Shown: positions 15,922 to 26,495 of the stretch, in pieces
Layout of the letters: every line of letters begins with the position of its first letter
How positions within the stretch are numbered: the first letter of the stretch is position 1
Assembly: GCF_049723905.1 (NCBI RefSeq)
Contig: NZ_JBJKFD010000001.1
Location: forward strand, 3,410,001 to 3,474,000
Direction: 5' to 3'
DNA from: G963665185 sp049723905
GTDB taxonomy: Bacteria; Desulfobacterota; Desulfovibrionia; Desulfovibrionales; Desulfovibrionaceae
Length of the DNA: 64,000 nt
Notes under the pieces: generated by a model
The model's database searches: none
Told to the model about the DNA's origin: nothing
Seen by the model: only the letters and a program-made list of their open reading frames with translations
Made by a program: the position numbers and the translations under genes

Positions 15922-16986
15922 ATGAAACATCTTTTTTTAAGGCTATTTTTCCTCGCGGTTTTCATCCTGGCGGTCGGATCGGCCGAACAGGGGAATGCCG
16001 CTTCCAAAAAACTGCACAAGGTATTCATTCTCCATAGTTACGAACGCGATCATGTTTGCGGCGGTCCCCAGCATGACGGTGTTGTGGAGGCGTTGGCAGC
16101 CAACGGTTATGTGGCGGGCGGAAATTTGGACATAGAAGTCTATGCCATGGATACCAAACAGCGCAACAACACGCCCGAGCTCATCAAGCGCGAGGGGGAA
16201 AAAGCGCTGCGCAAGGTTTGGGCCTATGGGCCGGACGTTTTGGTTACCCTGGACGATAACGCCTTCCGCGAGGTGGGGTTGAAATTTGCCGGTACCAACA
16301 CCCCGGTTGTCTTTTCGGGCATGAACGCCCAGCCGGAAGATTACCAGACGACTCCGCCCTGGCTGGACAGCCGGGCGCATCCCGGGCACAACATCACCGG
16401 GGTTTATGAAAAACTGCATTTTGTCGACGCCATCCGGGTGCAGAAGAACATCATTCCCGGTTTGAAAAAGGTGCTTGTTTTTACGGACAACTCCCCCACG
16501 GGCAAAGCGATTTTCAAGCAGATAGAGCTTGAGATGCAGCAGGAAACGGTGCCCTGTCAGGTGGACGTGTACGTGGCTTCCTCGTGGGAAGATTATGTGG
16601 AAACATTGAAAAAGGCCTGCCTGGACCAGGACGTGGGCACACTGTACCCTGGGGCGCTTTTACTGAAGGACAAGGCAGGAAAGACCTATACGGCCAAGGA
16701 AATTTTGGGCTATACCGTGAAGTATTGCAGCAAGCCTTCCATTCCCGTGAACTACGGGTTTGCCGAGCTGGGCGTCCTGGGGGGCGCGGGGGTCGACTTC
16801 AAGGACATGGGCCGTCAGGCCGGAACGCAGGTCGCACGAATTCTAAACGGAGAACGGGCCGGAGATTTGCCCATAGAGGACACCAGGCGCTACGCCCTTG
16901 TCTTCAACATGGCGCGCGCGGCCGAACTCGGCATCGTCATTCCGCCGGATATCCTGCTTGCCGCCGATGAGGTCTATACGGATTAG
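15922..16986 (+). CDS. periplasmic ABC-type substrate-binding protein (ABC_sub_bind family)
   Basis: This 354-residue protein has a Sec signal peptide (about 1-27) and the two-lobed periplasmic-binding fold of the PF04392 type: KVFILHSYERDH at the start, LVTLDDNAFREV, PVVFSGMNA, and a second lobe beginning KKVLVFTDNSPTG. The start is set by GAGGAGGGG at 15909-15917; the upstream ATG at 15868 lacks a site. No permease or ATPase follows. The gene ends 5 nt before a hybrid sensor kinase gene, so it most likely feeds ligand information to that kinase. The ligand is unknown. Confidence 0.9.
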   Translation: MKHLFLRLFFLAVFILAVGSAEQGNAASKKLHKVFILHSYERDHVCGGPQHDGVVEALAANGYVAGGNLDIEVYAMDTKQRNNTPELIKREGEKALRKVWAYGPDVLVTLDDNAFREVGLKFAGTNTPVVFSGMNAQPEDYQTTPPWLDSRAHPGHNITGVYEKLHFVDAIRVQKNIIPGLKKVLVFTDNSPTGKAIFKQIELEMQQETVPCQVDVYVASSWEDYVETLKKACLDQDVGTLYPGALLLKDKAGKTYTAKEILGYTVKYCSKPSIPVNYGFAELGVLGGAGVDFKDMGRQAGTQVARILNGERAGDLPIEDTRRYALVFNMARAAELGIVIPPDILLAADEVYTD

Positions 16987-16991
16987 GACGC

Positions 16992-19946
16992 ATGTACAAA
17001 AGGTTCAGGAAACCGCATTTCGCATCCGTGGTCGGACTGGCCGCGGCAAGTCTCGCACTTGCCTCTGCTGTTCTGGTCTGTATTGCCCTGTACAATTCCT
17101 TCGGCACCCGGCTTTCCGTGGAGTTCGAGGACAGGGTTGCGGCGCGCGGCGGCGAGGTGGGGCTCACCATACGCAGCCGTCTGAGCGAGGCGCGTTCCCG
17201 GCTTTCGGAAATGGCTCTGGACAACACGGTGCGGGTTACACTGATGCTTGGCGTGGACTCGCAGCTGGACGAACAGATTGCCCGGTACACCAATATGATG
17301 CCGGGCACTTCTTTTTTCATCTCCCGGCTTACGGACAACAAATTGTTCGGCAATGTGCAGGATTCCGCGCGTATTCAGGTGGCCCGGGACATTTTGGACG
17401 GCAAGGTGCGTCCGGACAGGGTGCAGCAGGATAAGCGCGGCCGTTTTTACGTGGCCTTTAAAACGCCTGTGAGCCGGAGAACCAGCATCCTGGGCATGGC
17501 CGTCTGCGTCTTTGACCTGCGCGAGGCTCTGGCCGACTCCACGGGCCTGCGGCAGAAGGGTGAACGTATTTTCGTTGCGGACGGTCCTTTTTTGAGTGAT
17601 CCGTTTACCGGGGAAAAAGTGCCCGGCCCCACCCGCATTTCCGGGCACGATCCGCGAAAGGTACGGGTGGACAACGAACCCGGCCTGTTGGTCGAGGCCC
17701 TCCCCCTGGCAGACTTTTTTCTTTACAGCCCGCTTTCGCCGCTTATTGCCACCCGCCACGAAATGCTTATGCAGGTCGCCCTGCTGACCGCACTGATCTT
17801 GTTGGGGAGCCTGGCGGTTTCGTATTTCTGGACGCGCAAGATCACCCGCCCCCTGAGGATCATATCCTCCCACGCCCAGGCCATTGCCGAGGGCGGCGGA
17901 GCTTCTGCCATGGCGGGCGTGGAAACGCCCTACCTGGAAACCGAGTACCTCAAAAAATCTTTGGTCTCCATGCTGGAGAATCTGCACCGGGCCGAGCAGA
18001 AGGCGCGGTATCAGGAGCTTTTCCAGAATGTGGGCGATATGGTCTGCATCCATGACGCGCAGGGCAATTTTTTTGAAGCCAACGACCTGACCTACCGGCT
18101 GTTCGGCGTGGACAAGGACGCCTTCACCAAGATGTCGGTCTTCGACGTCATCCCCAAGGACCAGCACGCAGCAGTCCGCCGCACCTTGGACCGAATGCCG
18201 GAGACGGCCTCGGTGCAGACCCGGATTATTCTGGCGTCCGGACGGGTGCGCGAGGTGGAGGTCAATGCCCGGCGCATCATTTGGGAGGGCGGGCAGGCCT
18301 ATCTGGGCGTGGTGCGCGACGTGACCGACCGCAACAAGGCCGAGCGCGAAATGGCCACGGCCCGCAGGGACGCCGAGCAGGCCAGCCGGGCCAAAAGTGA
18401 ATTTCTGGCCAGCATGAGCCATGAAATCCGTACGCCGCTCAACTCCATTCTGGGCATGGCCGATCTGCTCTGGGAAACCGAATTGTCGCAAGACCAGCGG
18501 CATTACGTGAAGATTTTCCGAAATTCCGGTGAGCTGCTACTGGGGCTCATCAACGGCATTCTCGACCTCTCCAAGGTGGAGGCCGGACAGATGGTGCTGG
18601 AATCCGCCGCCTTCGATCTGGTCTCCGTGGTGGAGCAGGTGGCCCGCATCATGGCCGTGAACGCCCATAAAAAGGGGCTGGAGCTGTCCTATCATGTCTC
18701 TCCGGACGTGCCGCGCAAGGTGGTGGGCGACTCGCACCGTCTGCAGCAGGTTTTGGTGAATCTGCTGGGCAATGCGGTCAAGTTCACGGAGCGGGGCCAG
18801 GTGACCCTGCACGTGGAGCACGACCCCATGCAGGAAGACCCAGGCGGCATATTGTTCATCATCTGGGATACCGGCGTGGGCATTCCGCCGGACAAGACCG
18901 AGCTGATTTTCGGCAATTTTTCCCAGGCCGATTCGTCCACCACCCGCCGGTTTGGCGGAACCGGTCTGGGGTTGGCCATTTCCAGGCGTCTTGTGGAGCG
19001 CATGGGCGGCAAGATCCGCGTGGAGAGCGAGCCGGGCAAGGGCACCATGTTTTCCTTTACCGTCACCTTCGGGTCTGCGGTCAACGAACCCGTGGTGGAG
19101 CAGGGAAGCGAGCTGCTCAAAGGGCTGCGCGTGCTCATTGTGGATGGCGACAGCATGCACAGGCGCATGGTCCGGCGCAATCTGGACAGCTGGGGCATGA
19201 TCTGCTCGGAAACTTGGAATGGCCGGGAGGCCGTCTCCATGACGGGCGATGCCGCCTCCCATGGGAAGGCCTTCGACCTCTGCTTCATCAACATGTGGAA
19301 GCATTGCAGCGAAGGCCAGGACCTTGCCGCAAAACTCTTGGAGGTTTCGCCCCTCCTGCGTATCTACGCTCTGGTGAGTTCGGAATACGACGGCCAGAGC
19401 TGCATCGGGGGATTCAGCGGCTGTCTGACCAAGCCACTGGTGGAATCGGAGGTGCGCAAGGCCGTCTCTTCCACGTTCTTCGGCATTGTCCAGCCGCCCT
19501 TGGAAGCGGACCCGGAAAAGGCTCGGGTTCTGCCTCCGGCCGAAAAATCCGTGCGTATACTGCTGGCCGAGGATTCCGAGAACAACCGCATGCTGGTGGA
19601 ATTCTTCCTGAAAAAATTGCCCTGCAAGATCGACGTGGCCGAAGACGGAGAACGGGCTTTTGAAATGTACACCGCCAATAAGTACGATGTGGTGCTTATG
19701 GATATTGAAATGCCCAACAAGGACGGCTACTGGGCCACGCGTTCCATACGCGAGTGGGAAACAGACAACCTCCGCTTCCCGATCCCGATCATTGCCCTGA
19801 CAGCCAATGCCTTCCCCGAAGACCGAGAACGCTGCTTCGATGCCGGATGCACCGACTACCTGAGCAAGCCGGTGAAAAAGAAGGTCCTGGTACAGGCCAT
19901 ATCCAAGGCCGTGGGCATGGACCTTGAGGCAAAGATGGAGAAGTAG
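16992..19946 (+). CDS. hybrid sensor histidine kinase with one degenerate and one canonical receiver
   Basis: The 984-residue kinase has membrane helices at about 13-33 and 258-280 around a periplasmic sensor, then HAMP, a PAS domain (about 336-450), HisKA with its histidine in SMSHEIRTP (about residue 480), an ATPase domain with DTGVGI and GGTGLGLAI, and two receiver domains. In the first receiver (about 712-830) the phospho-acceptor position reads LCFINMWK, that is Asn in place of Asp, although the KP motif is kept. The second receiver (about 855-975) is canonical ([11 protein letters not shown]). There is no HPt domain, so phosphate must pass to a separate HPt or regulator, or the second receiver is the output. 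The binding-protein gene 5 nt upstream is the likely sensory partner. Confidence 0.94.
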   Translation: MYKRFRKPHFASVVGLAAASLALASAVLVCIALYNSFGTRLSVEFEDRVAARGGEVGLTIRSRLSEARSRLSEMALDNTVRVTLMLGVDSQLDEQIARYTNMMPGTSFFISRLTDNKLFGNVQDSARIQVARDILDGKVRPDRVQQDKRGRFYVAFKTPVSRRTSILGMAVCVFDLREALADSTGLRQKGERIFVADGPFLSDPFTGEKVPGPTRISGHDPRKVRVDNEPGLLVEALPLADFFLYSPLSPLIATRHEMLMQVALLTALILLGSLAVSYFWTRKITRPLRIISSHAQAIAEGGGASAMAGVETPYLETEYLKKSLVSMLENLHRAEQKARYQELFQNVGDMVCIHDAQGNFFEANDLTYRLFGVDKDAFTKMSVFDVIPKDQHAAVRRTLDRMPETASVQTRIILASGRVREVEVNARRIIWEGGQAYLGVVRDVTDRNKAEREMATARRDAEQASRAKSEFLASMSHEIRTPLNSILGMADLLWETELSQDQRHYVKIFRNSGELLLGLINGILDLSKVEAGQMVLESAAFDLVSVVEQVARIMAVNAHKKGLELSYHVSPDVPRKVVGDSHRLQQVLVNLLGNAVKFTERGQVTLHVEHDPMQEDPGGILFIIWDTGVGIPPDKTELIFGNFSQADSSTTRRFGGTGLGLAISRRLVERMGGKIRVESEPGKGTMFSFTVTFGSAVNEPVVEQGSELLKGLRVLIVDGDSMHRRMVRRNLDSWGMICSETWNGREAVSMTGDAASHGKAFDLCFINMWKHCSEGQDLAAKLLEVSPLLRIYALVSSEYDGQSCIGGFSGCLTKPLVESEVRKAVSSTFFGIVQPPLEADPEKARVLPPAEKSVRILLAEDSENNRMLVEFFLKKLPCKIDVAEDGERAFEMYTANKYDVVLMDIEMPNKDGYWATRSIREWETDNLRFPIPIIALTANAFPEDRERCFDAGCTDYLSKPVKKKVLVQAISKAVGMDLEAKMEK

Positions 19947-20165
19947 GCGGGAACAAGTAGGCGGGCGAGATGGGGGAAGTGAGTTTTTGAAGAATTGGAG
20001 GCCGATGTGGCAAATGCGCGTCGGTTTTTTGTTGGGGGGGAGCGCCTGTGCTATGAGGGAGTCTAATGGGGTGTGATGGCTTTTATGATTAGCTAAAGTT
20101 GATTTCATTAATGTTTTGTAGTGAAAATTGGTCGATTTTCAAGTTTCGCAAGACAGTTGATAAAT

Positions 20166-21628
20166 AGTCGGGCCTGAAATATCTCTAGTGGATTGATTTT
20201 TATTAACAATTCTCCTTGTACAATGTAGTATTTTCGACCAGAGAACGTTGTGAATTCGTATAAAACCGGTCGAAATGATGCAGCGAATGGCGGGAGAATC
20301 ATGAGGGCAAAACCCAAAAAACAGCCGCAGGGTACGTTCCTTTACCCAGACCTTCTGGACCAGCTCAATCCGAAGGCTCCGCTCCTTCAATTGGCGAGGA
20401 GAATTCCCTGGGGGCGATTCGAGGAGGAGTTCGCCGGACTCTACAGCGACCAAGGTCGGCCAGCCAAGCCGCCCCGGCTAATGGTCGGGCTGATGCTGCT
20501 CAAGCAGTTGGAGAATCTGAGCGACGAACGGGTCGTGGAGGCATGGACGCAAAATCCCTACTACCAGGCGTTTTGCGGTATGACCGAGTTCCAGTGGAAG
20601 CTGCCTTGCGATCCCACGGATTTGATCTATTTCCGCAAGCGCATTGGCGAGGACGGGGCACGACTGATTTTCGAGGTCTCCGTGGAACTGCACGGTGATG
20701 ACGCCAAAGAACGAGAGATCACGGTGGATACCACGGTCCAGGAAAAGAACGTAACCTTTCCTACCGACCTGAAGCTTTTGACCAAAGTCATCGAGGGCTG
20801 CCGTAAGATCGCGGACAGCGAAGGCGTCGGTCTACGCCGCAGCTTCAAGCGCACGCTCCCCAAGCTTCGGCTGAAACGGATGAAGATGGCCAAAAAGGCG
20901 AGGAAGATGCGGACAATGGCTGGTGCCTTGATCCGTGAACTCCGGCGCAAATTGCCGGGCGAAGCCCTGGGCCGCCACCAGGAGCGACTTGACCTGTACG
21001 AGCGGGTCAAGGACCAGAAACGAAGCGACAAGAATAAGGTCTACAGCCTACACGAACCCGATATTCTCTGCATCTCCAAGGGTAAAGCGCACAAGCAGTA
21101 CGAGTTCGGGCGCAAGGCGTCCATCGCGGTCACAAAAACTACGGGTATCATCGTCGGCGCGATGTCGTTCAACGAGAACGTCTACGACGGCCATACGTTG
21201 CCGGATGTCCTCGAACAGTGTTGGGAGGTCACCGGGGTCTGTCCGTCCATGGCGATCTGCGACCGAGGCTACAGGGGCCTGAATCAGGTCGGTGACACGC
21301 AAATCCTCATCCCAAAGCCTCCGAAGAAGAAGGACACACCGTACCAGCGCCTTATGGCGCGGCTCCGCTTCCGCCGTCGGGCGGCTATCGAGCCGGTGAT
21401 CGGCCATCTCAAACACGATCACCGCATGGCCCGGAGCTATCTCAAGGGCGCGGTCGGCGACGCCATTAACTTGTTTATGGCCGCAGCGGCGTTCAACTTC
21501 AGGAAGTGGATGCGGAAAATCGGAGAGTTTTTTGCGCTCTTGGCGTTTCTGCTCCTCGGCAAAGACTCAAGCCGACGGCTGGCGGAAAATGTGGCGTAGA
21601 AGCTGAAACGGGTTTTTCAGGCCTGACT
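20166..21628 (+). mobile_element. IS5-type insertion sequence
   Basis: AGTCGGGCCTGAAA (20166-20179) and its inverted match TTTCAGGCCTGACT (21615-21628), 13 of 14 bases, frame a single transposase gene. The element spans about 1.46 kb. A target duplication could not be fixed by eye, so the outer limits may be off by a few bases. It lies between the hybrid kinase gene and the metallophore transport operon. Confidence 0.8.
20301..21599 (+). CDS. IS5-family DDE transposase
   Basis: The ATG at 20301 follows a GGGAGA site and gives 432 residues. The N-terminal half has the DUF772-type helical domain (PPRLMVGLMLLKQLENLSDE, WQ/QAFCG region). The catalytic acids are in ITVDTTVQEKN, AICDRGYRG and AIEPVIGHLKHDHRM, the D-D-E pattern of IS5-type transposases, with the typical DHRM. 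A Lys/Arg-rich segment lies between the first two. The frame is intact, so the element may be mobile. Confidence 0.92.
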   Translation: MRAKPKKQPQGTFLYPDLLDQLNPKAPLLQLARRIPWGRFEEEFAGLYSDQGRPAKPPRLMVGLMLLKQLENLSDERVVEAWTQNPYYQAFCGMTEFQWKLPCDPTDLIYFRKRIGEDGARLIFEVSVELHGDDAKEREITVDTTVQEKNVTFPTDLKLLTKVIEGCRKIADSEGVGLRRSFKRTLPKLRLKRMKMAKKARKMRTMAGALIRELRRKLPGEALGRHQERLDLYERVKDQKRSDKNKVYSLHEPDILCISKGKAHKQYEFGRKASIAVTKTTGIIVGAMSFNENVYDGHTLPDVLEQCWEVTGVCPSMAICDRGYRGLNQVGDTQILIPKPPKKKDTPYQRLMARLRFRRRAAIEPVIGHLKHDHRMARSYLKGAVGDAINLFMAAAAFNFRKWMRKIGEFFALLAFLLLGKDSSRRLAENVA

Positions 21629-21702
21629 CATTAGGGAGTTGGCATAGGAAGGATTGGTGGACACATCGCGGGTGCTAATGTGTGGAATGAGGACTGCTCT
21701 GG

Positions 21703-21736
21703 AAAAGGCCGCTGGGGATGCTCCGGCGGCCTTTTT
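21703..21736. terminator. bidirectional rho-independent terminator
   Basis: AAAAGGCCGC and GCGGCCTTTTT pair around a 12-base loop, with T-runs in both directions. It probably ends the minus-strand metallophore operon, whose last gene stops at 21780. Confidence 0.85.
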
Positions 21737-21779
21737 ACGTTGCAGGTGATTCCGCGGTGTCTATGCCGTCATTTTCTGG

Positions 21780-23225
21780 CTATTCATGGTGCAAAGCTTG
21801 GAGCACTTCGGTTTTTGCCGCTTGCCAAGCTGGGTATGCCCCGGCTACCAGCCCGCATCCCGTAGACAAAACAAAAACGCTGCAAATCACGAGGGGATCG
21901 TAACAAGGCGGAAAGATACCCAATTCCACCAACAATGCCACCGGAATCAGGCCAACAATAACGCCGAGGAAGCCCCCGGCGAAAGCCATAACTGCGGCTT
22001 CGCTCACAAACTGAAGGACTATGTTGCGCCGTGTTGCGCCAACAGCCCGGCGGATGCCGATTTCAACCCGACGTGAGCTGACCAGCAGGGTCATTATCGA
22101 GAGGATACCCAGCGTGCCGATGGCAAAGGATATGCCCGCCCCTACAAATCCCAAGGCGCGCATGAGCCGAAGGGCATTGCCTACGAAATTGTCCACATGG
22201 TCGCCGAAGCTGATGGAAAAATCGTCCGGCCAGAAGTCCGGCAGGTGGTGGGCCCGGCGTAGTAGGGCTGTGACTCCGGTACGTAATCCGTCGAGGTCTT
22301 GGCGGGCTGCAAGTGTGAAATCGGCGCCCGACAGATGGTCCTGCCCCGTGAGCCGGAGGCGGTAGGTACGAAGCGGAACGAAAATCATCTCATCAAGGCG
22401 GGTTCCGAACGCGTCCAGGCCGCGTTTTTCCATGACGCCCACTACGCGCAGTGGGGATTCCAGCAGGCGTACCGTAGCACCAACAGCATTTTTTGCTTTG
22501 CCGAAGAGCCGCTCGGCCAGGGAATAGCCGAGCACACAAACAAGTACCTTGTTCGTGTCTTCCTCGTCCCGAAAGAACCGACCATATTGTGGCGAAGCGT
22601 GTTTAACCTGCACGTACTCGGGTGTTGTTGCGTATACTTGGCATGAGGATGTTGCACTTTCCAAGCGGTCGGTGTCTCCGGGCAGAATGAACGGGCTGAC
22701 CTGACAGGAGGAGAGAATATAAGGGGCCGCGCGCAGAAGGCGCGGAAAGCCCGAACAGATGGCGGAAACATCGTCCAGAGTCAGAGTTGCGGCGGTTTTG
22801 GCCTGCTTGCGCGCGATGTCGCCGGACGATTCCGATTCAGCCTGGTTTTGCGATGGCGTATCCGCGTCTGGACTCTGCTCTGGTGCATTGGGCATCCCGG
22901 CTTCAGCTCCCTGTGTGCTGCCAGCCGGGTTGTCAAAGGTGGTGATCGTACCCCGCCGGGGGGCATCCTTGCGATTGAATTGGACGTTCACCGGTGCCAC
23001 GGTCATTGTGTGTGACCCAAGGCGTTTGGCTTCCAACTCGATGTTTGCGGTTACTCCCGCAAGAACATGCAGGATACAGGTCAGCAGCAGCGCCCCAAGA
23101 AAAACCCCCAGGGTGGCCAGCACGGTGCGCAGGCGGTGCTGGCGCAGTACAGCCAGAACCAGTTGCAATGTCCGGGCCCACTTGCTGAGTGGAGAGCAGA
23201 TTTTTTGAAGAAGAGAGTTCTTCAT
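21780..23225 (-). CDS. MacB-type ABC permease subunit (second)
   Basis: This 481-residue permease has the MacB/FtsX layout: one N-terminal membrane helix (about 30-55), a large periplasmic domain, and three C-terminal helices (about 365-470) with the SRRVEIGIRRAVGATRRNIVLQF motif of FtsX-type permeases. The periplasmic domain carries an unusual hydrophilic insert rich in Ser, Gln, Asp and Pro (about 95-150). The start at 23225 overlaps the previous stop by 4 nt. Together with the preceding permease, ATPase and adaptor it would form a MacAB-like efflux pump in which the ATPase is a separate chain, as in YknXYZ-type systems. Confidence 0.88.
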   Translation of the reverse strand: MKNSLLQKICSPLSKWARTLQLVLAVLRQHRLRTVLATLGVFLGALLLTCILHVLAGVTANIELEAKRLGSHTMTVAPVNVQFNRKDAPRRGTITTFDNPAGSTQGAEAGMPNAPEQSPDADTPSQNQAESESSGDIARKQAKTAATLTLDDVSAICSGFPRLLRAAPYILSSCQVSPFILPGDTDRLESATSSCQVYATTPEYVQVKHASPQYGRFFRDEEDTNKVLVCVLGYSLAERLFGKAKNAVGATVRLLESPLRVVGVMEKRGLDAFGTRLDEMIFVPLRTYRLRLTGQDHLSGADFTLAARQDLDGLRTGVTALLRRAHHLPDFWPDDFSISFGDHVDNFVGNALRLMRALGFVGAGISFAIGTLGILSIMTLLVSSRRVEIGIRRAVGATRRNIVLQFVSEAAVMAFAGGFLGVIVGLIPVALLVELGIFPPCYDPLVICSVFVLSTGCGLVAGAYPAWQAAKTEVLQALHHE

Positions 23226-24460
23226 GAGAGGCCTTTGAGGGCGGCTGCGGGCTGCATGCTGGCAGCGTTGCGGGCAGGGCGAAGACTGGAAATGATGCTT
23301 ACGCAGACTGCTGCAACAAATCCCCAGAGAAAAACGGCCGGGGAAAGAGCTATTTGCATCACGTCGAAGGAAGCGAGCAGCCTGCCGCAACCAATCCCCA
23401 AAAGCAGGCCCAAGGCGGCACCTCCGGTGGCGAGCAGGGCAGCTTCCATAAGAAATTGCAAAAGGATGTCCTGTTGCGACGCCCCCATGGCCTTGCGCAG
23501 GCCGATTTCTTCTTTTCGAGCCGAAACCGAAAGATAAAAAAGGTTGGCCTGGGAAAAACCTCCGGCCAAAAGGGCGATGACGGCTACGATGCCGAGAAAA
23601 ATGCTAACGCTGCCCTTGATCAGATTCACAAAGTCGATGATGGACTGCATTGTGAAAAGCTGGAAGTCATCTGGAGTATCCGGGCCAAGGTGGTGCAGTT
23701 CGCGCAGCAGTAGGCGGAGGCTGGCAACATGCTCTTTCATCTGTTCGGGCGTTGTGTCGGCAGGGAATTTCACGCGCATCTGTGTAAGCCGGTCGCGGTC
23801 GAGATTGAAGCGTTCGATCATGGTGGTCACGGGAATGGTGACCCGATCGTCGAAGCTCACTCCGCCGCCCGACATGCCAAGGTGGGAAAGCATGCCGATT
23901 ACCGTGAACGGCACGTCGTCCACGAGCACAATTTTTCCAATAGGATTTGCGCCTCCAAACAGGGCCTTTTTGGGGATGCTGCCGAGAAAACAGACCCCGG
24001 CCCGTTTTTTTATGTCCTCTTTGGTGAAATCCCTCCCCTCGCTGAGATACCAGCCCCAGGTCGGGCCGTGTGCTTCCGAAACGCCGCAGAGGTTTTCCGT
24101 AGTGTAGCGTTTTTTGCCGTAGCGCAGGGTGGGGCGGTAGCCCATCAGCAGAGGGGCGGCGGTTTGCACGCCTGGTACCAGGGCTTCTATGCTCTGCTTG
24201 TCGTGCCAGGTCATGGTCATGGGGCTCCGTTTCAGGGCTTCGGTTTCCGCTCTGCCGCTCATGACGTTGATGGACGACGGGCCGAACTGCCGGGCCAGCC
24301 AGGCCGCCTGCTCACCTGCTCCCTTCATGGAGGCCAGGATGATGGTCAGAGACGCTATGCCCAGGCCGATGCCGCAGACGATGAACAGACTGCGGGGCCA
24401 GAAGGCAAGCACGGCCCGCAGGCTTTGTACGGCAATGCGCAGGAGGCGGACGAGATTCAT
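23222..24460 (-). CDS. MacB-type ABC permease subunit (first)
   Basis: The 412-residue protein has an N-terminal membrane helix (about 22-45), a MacB-like periplasmic domain, and three C-terminal helices with SARKEEIGLRKAMGASQQDILLQF, the coupling-helix motif of FtsX-like permeases. It overlaps the ATPase stop by 4 nt and the second permease start by 4 nt. Two different permease chains in one operon suggest a heterodimeric pump. Confidence 0.9.
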   Translation of the reverse strand: MNLVRLLRIAVQSLRAVLAFWPRSLFIVCGIGLGIASLTIILASMKGAGEQAAWLARQFGPSSINVMSGRAETEALKRSPMTMTWHDKQSIEALVPGVQTAAPLLMGYRPTLRYGKKRYTTENLCGVSEAHGPTWGWYLSEGRDFTKEDIKKRAGVCFLGSIPKKALFGGANPIGKIVLVDDVPFTVIGMLSHLGMSGGGVSFDDRVTIPVTTMIERFNLDRDRLTQMRVKFPADTTPEQMKEHVASLRLLLRELHHLGPDTPDDFQLFTMQSIIDFVNLIKGSVSIFLGIVAVIALLAGGFSQANLFYLSVSARKEEIGLRKAMGASQQDILLQFLMEAALLATGGAALGLLLGIGCGRLLASFDVMQIALSPAVFLWGFVAAVCVSIISSLRPARNAASMQPAAALKGLS

Positions 24461-25188
24461 GCGTGTTCCCTCTGGGGAGCCTGAATACAGCCATCGTGCA
24501 TTTCCAGGCGGGTTTTCGCACAGGACGCAGTCTCTTCGCCATGAGTTACGACCACGATGGTCGTTCCTTCTTTGTTGATGCGTGAAAAAAGATCCAGGAT
24601 GGATCTGCTGGTTGTGGAGTCAAGCTGGCCGGTGGGCTCGTCCGCCAGCAGTATGTCGGGTTCGCCCAGCAGAGCACGGGCCAGGGCCACTCGCTGTTGC
24701 TGACCTCCGGACAGCCGGGAAGGAGTGAAGTCCATGCGGTCTGCAAGCCCCACCTTTTCCAGGAGATATTCGGCCCGGTCGCGCAGCTCGGTCCCGGAAC
24801 GGTTGCTGTATGTTCCCGGCAGCAGGACATTTTCCAGGGCCGTGGCATAGGGGATAAGGAAAAAGTTTTGGAACACGAAACCCAGTACCTGGTTTCGCAA
24901 TGCGCTCAGGTCTTTGTCGTCCAGCGACTGCACGGAACGCCCGGCAAGGAGATATTCCCCTTCCGTTGGTTGTTCCAACAGTCCCATGATGTGCAACAGC
25001 GTTGATTTTCCCGACCCGGAACTGCCGGTCAATGCCATGAAATCTCCTTGCCGGATACAAAGAGAAATGCCGTGCAGCACCGTGGTGCTCAAGCCTTTCA
25101 TGAAAAAGGTCTTGGTTACGTTCCTAAGTTCTATGATTGTACGCCGGGTGTCGTTTTTCGGCGCGGTTGTTTCAGCGTGCCGCCTCAT
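24457..25188 (-). CDS. MacB/LolD-type ABC ATPase
   Basis: This 243-residue ATPase has Walker [10 protein letters not shown] (about residue 60), a Q-loop in [10 protein letters not shown], signature LSGGQQQR, Walker [13 protein letters not shown] and the switch histidine in VVTHGEE. These are typical of the MacB/LolD/FtsE group. The ATG at 25188 overlaps the adaptor stop by 4 nt; the longer open frame to 25368 lies inside the adaptor gene. It powers the two downstream permeases. Confidence 0.92.
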   Translation of the reverse strand: MRRHAETTAPKNDTRRTIIELRNVTKTFFMKGLSTTVLHGISLCIRQGDFMALTGSSGSGKSTLLHIMGLLEQPTEGEYLLAGRSVQSLDDKDLSALRNQVLGFVFQNFFLIPYATALENVLLPGTYSNRSGTELRDRAEYLLEKVGLADRMDFTPSRLSGGQQQRVALARALLGEPDILLADEPTGQLDSTTSRSILDLFSRINKEGTTIVVVTHGEETASCAKTRLEMHDGCIQAPQREHA

Positions 25189-26495
25189 TGTGTCCACTCC
25201 TGGGGCAGGGGGGAGGGGAGGTCCAGATTGAGCACAACCGTGGCTCCCTCTTCGATGTCGCTGAGTATTTCTGTTTGCGACAGCCCTTCCAGGCCGGTTT
25301 TTGGGGAAAGCGGGACAATTTCTCCCGAAGCATTTTTGACGAACACCACTCGTCTGGTGCCGAGCCATTTGAAGGCCGTATTGGGAACCATCAGGACATC
25401 GTCCTTTTGCGCGACCATGATGCGGCAGCGGACCGTCATTTCCGGACGCAGAGCCAGGGATGTTTCCGGAGGCAGCCGGACCAGGGCGCGGTAGTAGACG
25501 ATGTTGTTGCGAATCTCCGCTCCCGGATGGATGAGATCTATGACGCCGGAAAAGACCTTTCCTTGCAGTGATTCCACCGTAAAGGAAACAGGCGCTCCGG
25601 GGTGGACCAGGCCGATGTCGTTTTCGTCAACGTAGATTTGCAGTTCAAGTCGTGAGGGATCCATGACCGTAACCAGATAGGCCACCTGCAGGCCAGCCAC
25701 CAGGGTTTCTCCTTCCTGGGCCGTGATTTCACTGACAACCCCGTCCATGGGGCTCAAAATCTGGGAGTAGGACAGGCGTATCTGTGCGGCGGCCAGGTCA
25801 GCCCTGGCTTCGGCCACGGCTTCTGCCAGACGGGTACGCTCGGTGATGAATTCTTTCTCCACCCGGCTATGGGCGCTGACCGCCAAATTGTGGGCCTCTT
25901 GTTTGACCTTCAGCGTGCTTTGGGATTTTTCTACATCGTCTTCGGATACGCCGCCGCTGTCCATCGGGGCCACCCGCTCGTAGTTTCCCTGGGCGTATTC
26001 CATCTCTGCCTGGCAGACGGCTACTTGTGCGGCCGCCTCGGCAATCCGCAGGGGATAGGTTGTTTCCACCTGTTTCAGCTCCGCTTCCAGGCGGCGGATT
26101 GTGGCCTCGTGGCGGCGGCATTCGGATTGTTGTTCCCGGTCGTCCAGTTCGGCCACGATCTGTCCTTTGCTTACCGGGTCCCCGAGTTTGGCGAAAAGTC
26201 GGCGGATAACTCCTGTAAAGCGCGAACCGGTCTTCACCTCGGCCCCTTCCTCCGGCTTGATGATGCCGGTGGCGGGCAGTTCCTTTTTGAGGGAGCCCCG
26301 CTGAACCGTTGTTGTTTCGTGGACCACGGGAGCCGTGGTGCTGCCGGATAGATTGGTTGCTACGGGCAGCAGGGCCAGAATTACCAGCATAGCCAGGCTG
26401 CGCTTGGGGCGGGCGCGTCCCCAGGCCCAGATTCTTCCAATTCCCCGGGGGGGCTTGCCAGGAGAAAGCTCTTTTACTGCGTTCGTTTTTTTCAT
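25185..26495 (-). CDS. MacA-like periplasmic adaptor (membrane fusion) protein
   Basis: The protein has a short cytoplasmic N-terminus, one membrane helix (ARPKRSLAMLVILALLPVA region), a split lipoyl domain, a long alpha-hairpin rich in Glu/Ala/Arg, and beta-barrel and membrane-proximal domains ending near the C-terminus. I chose the ATG at 26495 (436 residues) because it overlaps the upstream stop by 4 nt, like every other junction in this operon. Starts at 26519 or 26546 are also open, and 26519 has a distant AGGA. Such adaptors join an inner-membrane pump to a TolC-type channel; the OprM-like gene at 35.8 kb is the nearest candidate. Confidence 0.87.
   Translation of the reverse strand: MKKTNAVKELSPGKPPRGIGRIWAWGRARPKRSLAMLVILALLPVATNLSGSTTAPVVHETTTVQRGSLKKELPATGIIKPEEGAEVKTGSRFTGVIRRLFAKLGDPVSKGQIVAELDDREQQSECRRHEATIRRLEAELKQVETTYPLRIAEAAAQVAVCQAEMEYAQGNYERVAPMDSGGVSEDDVEKSQSTLKVKQEAHNLAVSAHSRVEKEFITERTRLAEAVAEARADLAAAQIRLSYSQILSPMDGVVSEITAQEGETLVAGLQVAYLVTVMDPSRLELQIYVDENDIGLVHPGAPVSFTVESLQGKVFSGVIDLIHPGAEIRNNIVYYRALVRLPPETSLALRPEMTVRCRIMVAQKDDVLMVPNTAFKWLGTRRVVFVKNASGEIVPLSPKTGLEGLSQTEILSDIEEGATVVLNLDLPSPLPQEWTQ

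Noticed and set aside
19947..20165. Small gene between the hybrid kinase and the IS5 element
   Set aside because: The short frames lack ribosome sites and recognisable products; the stretch has only a weak GAAAAT/ATTTTC stem.
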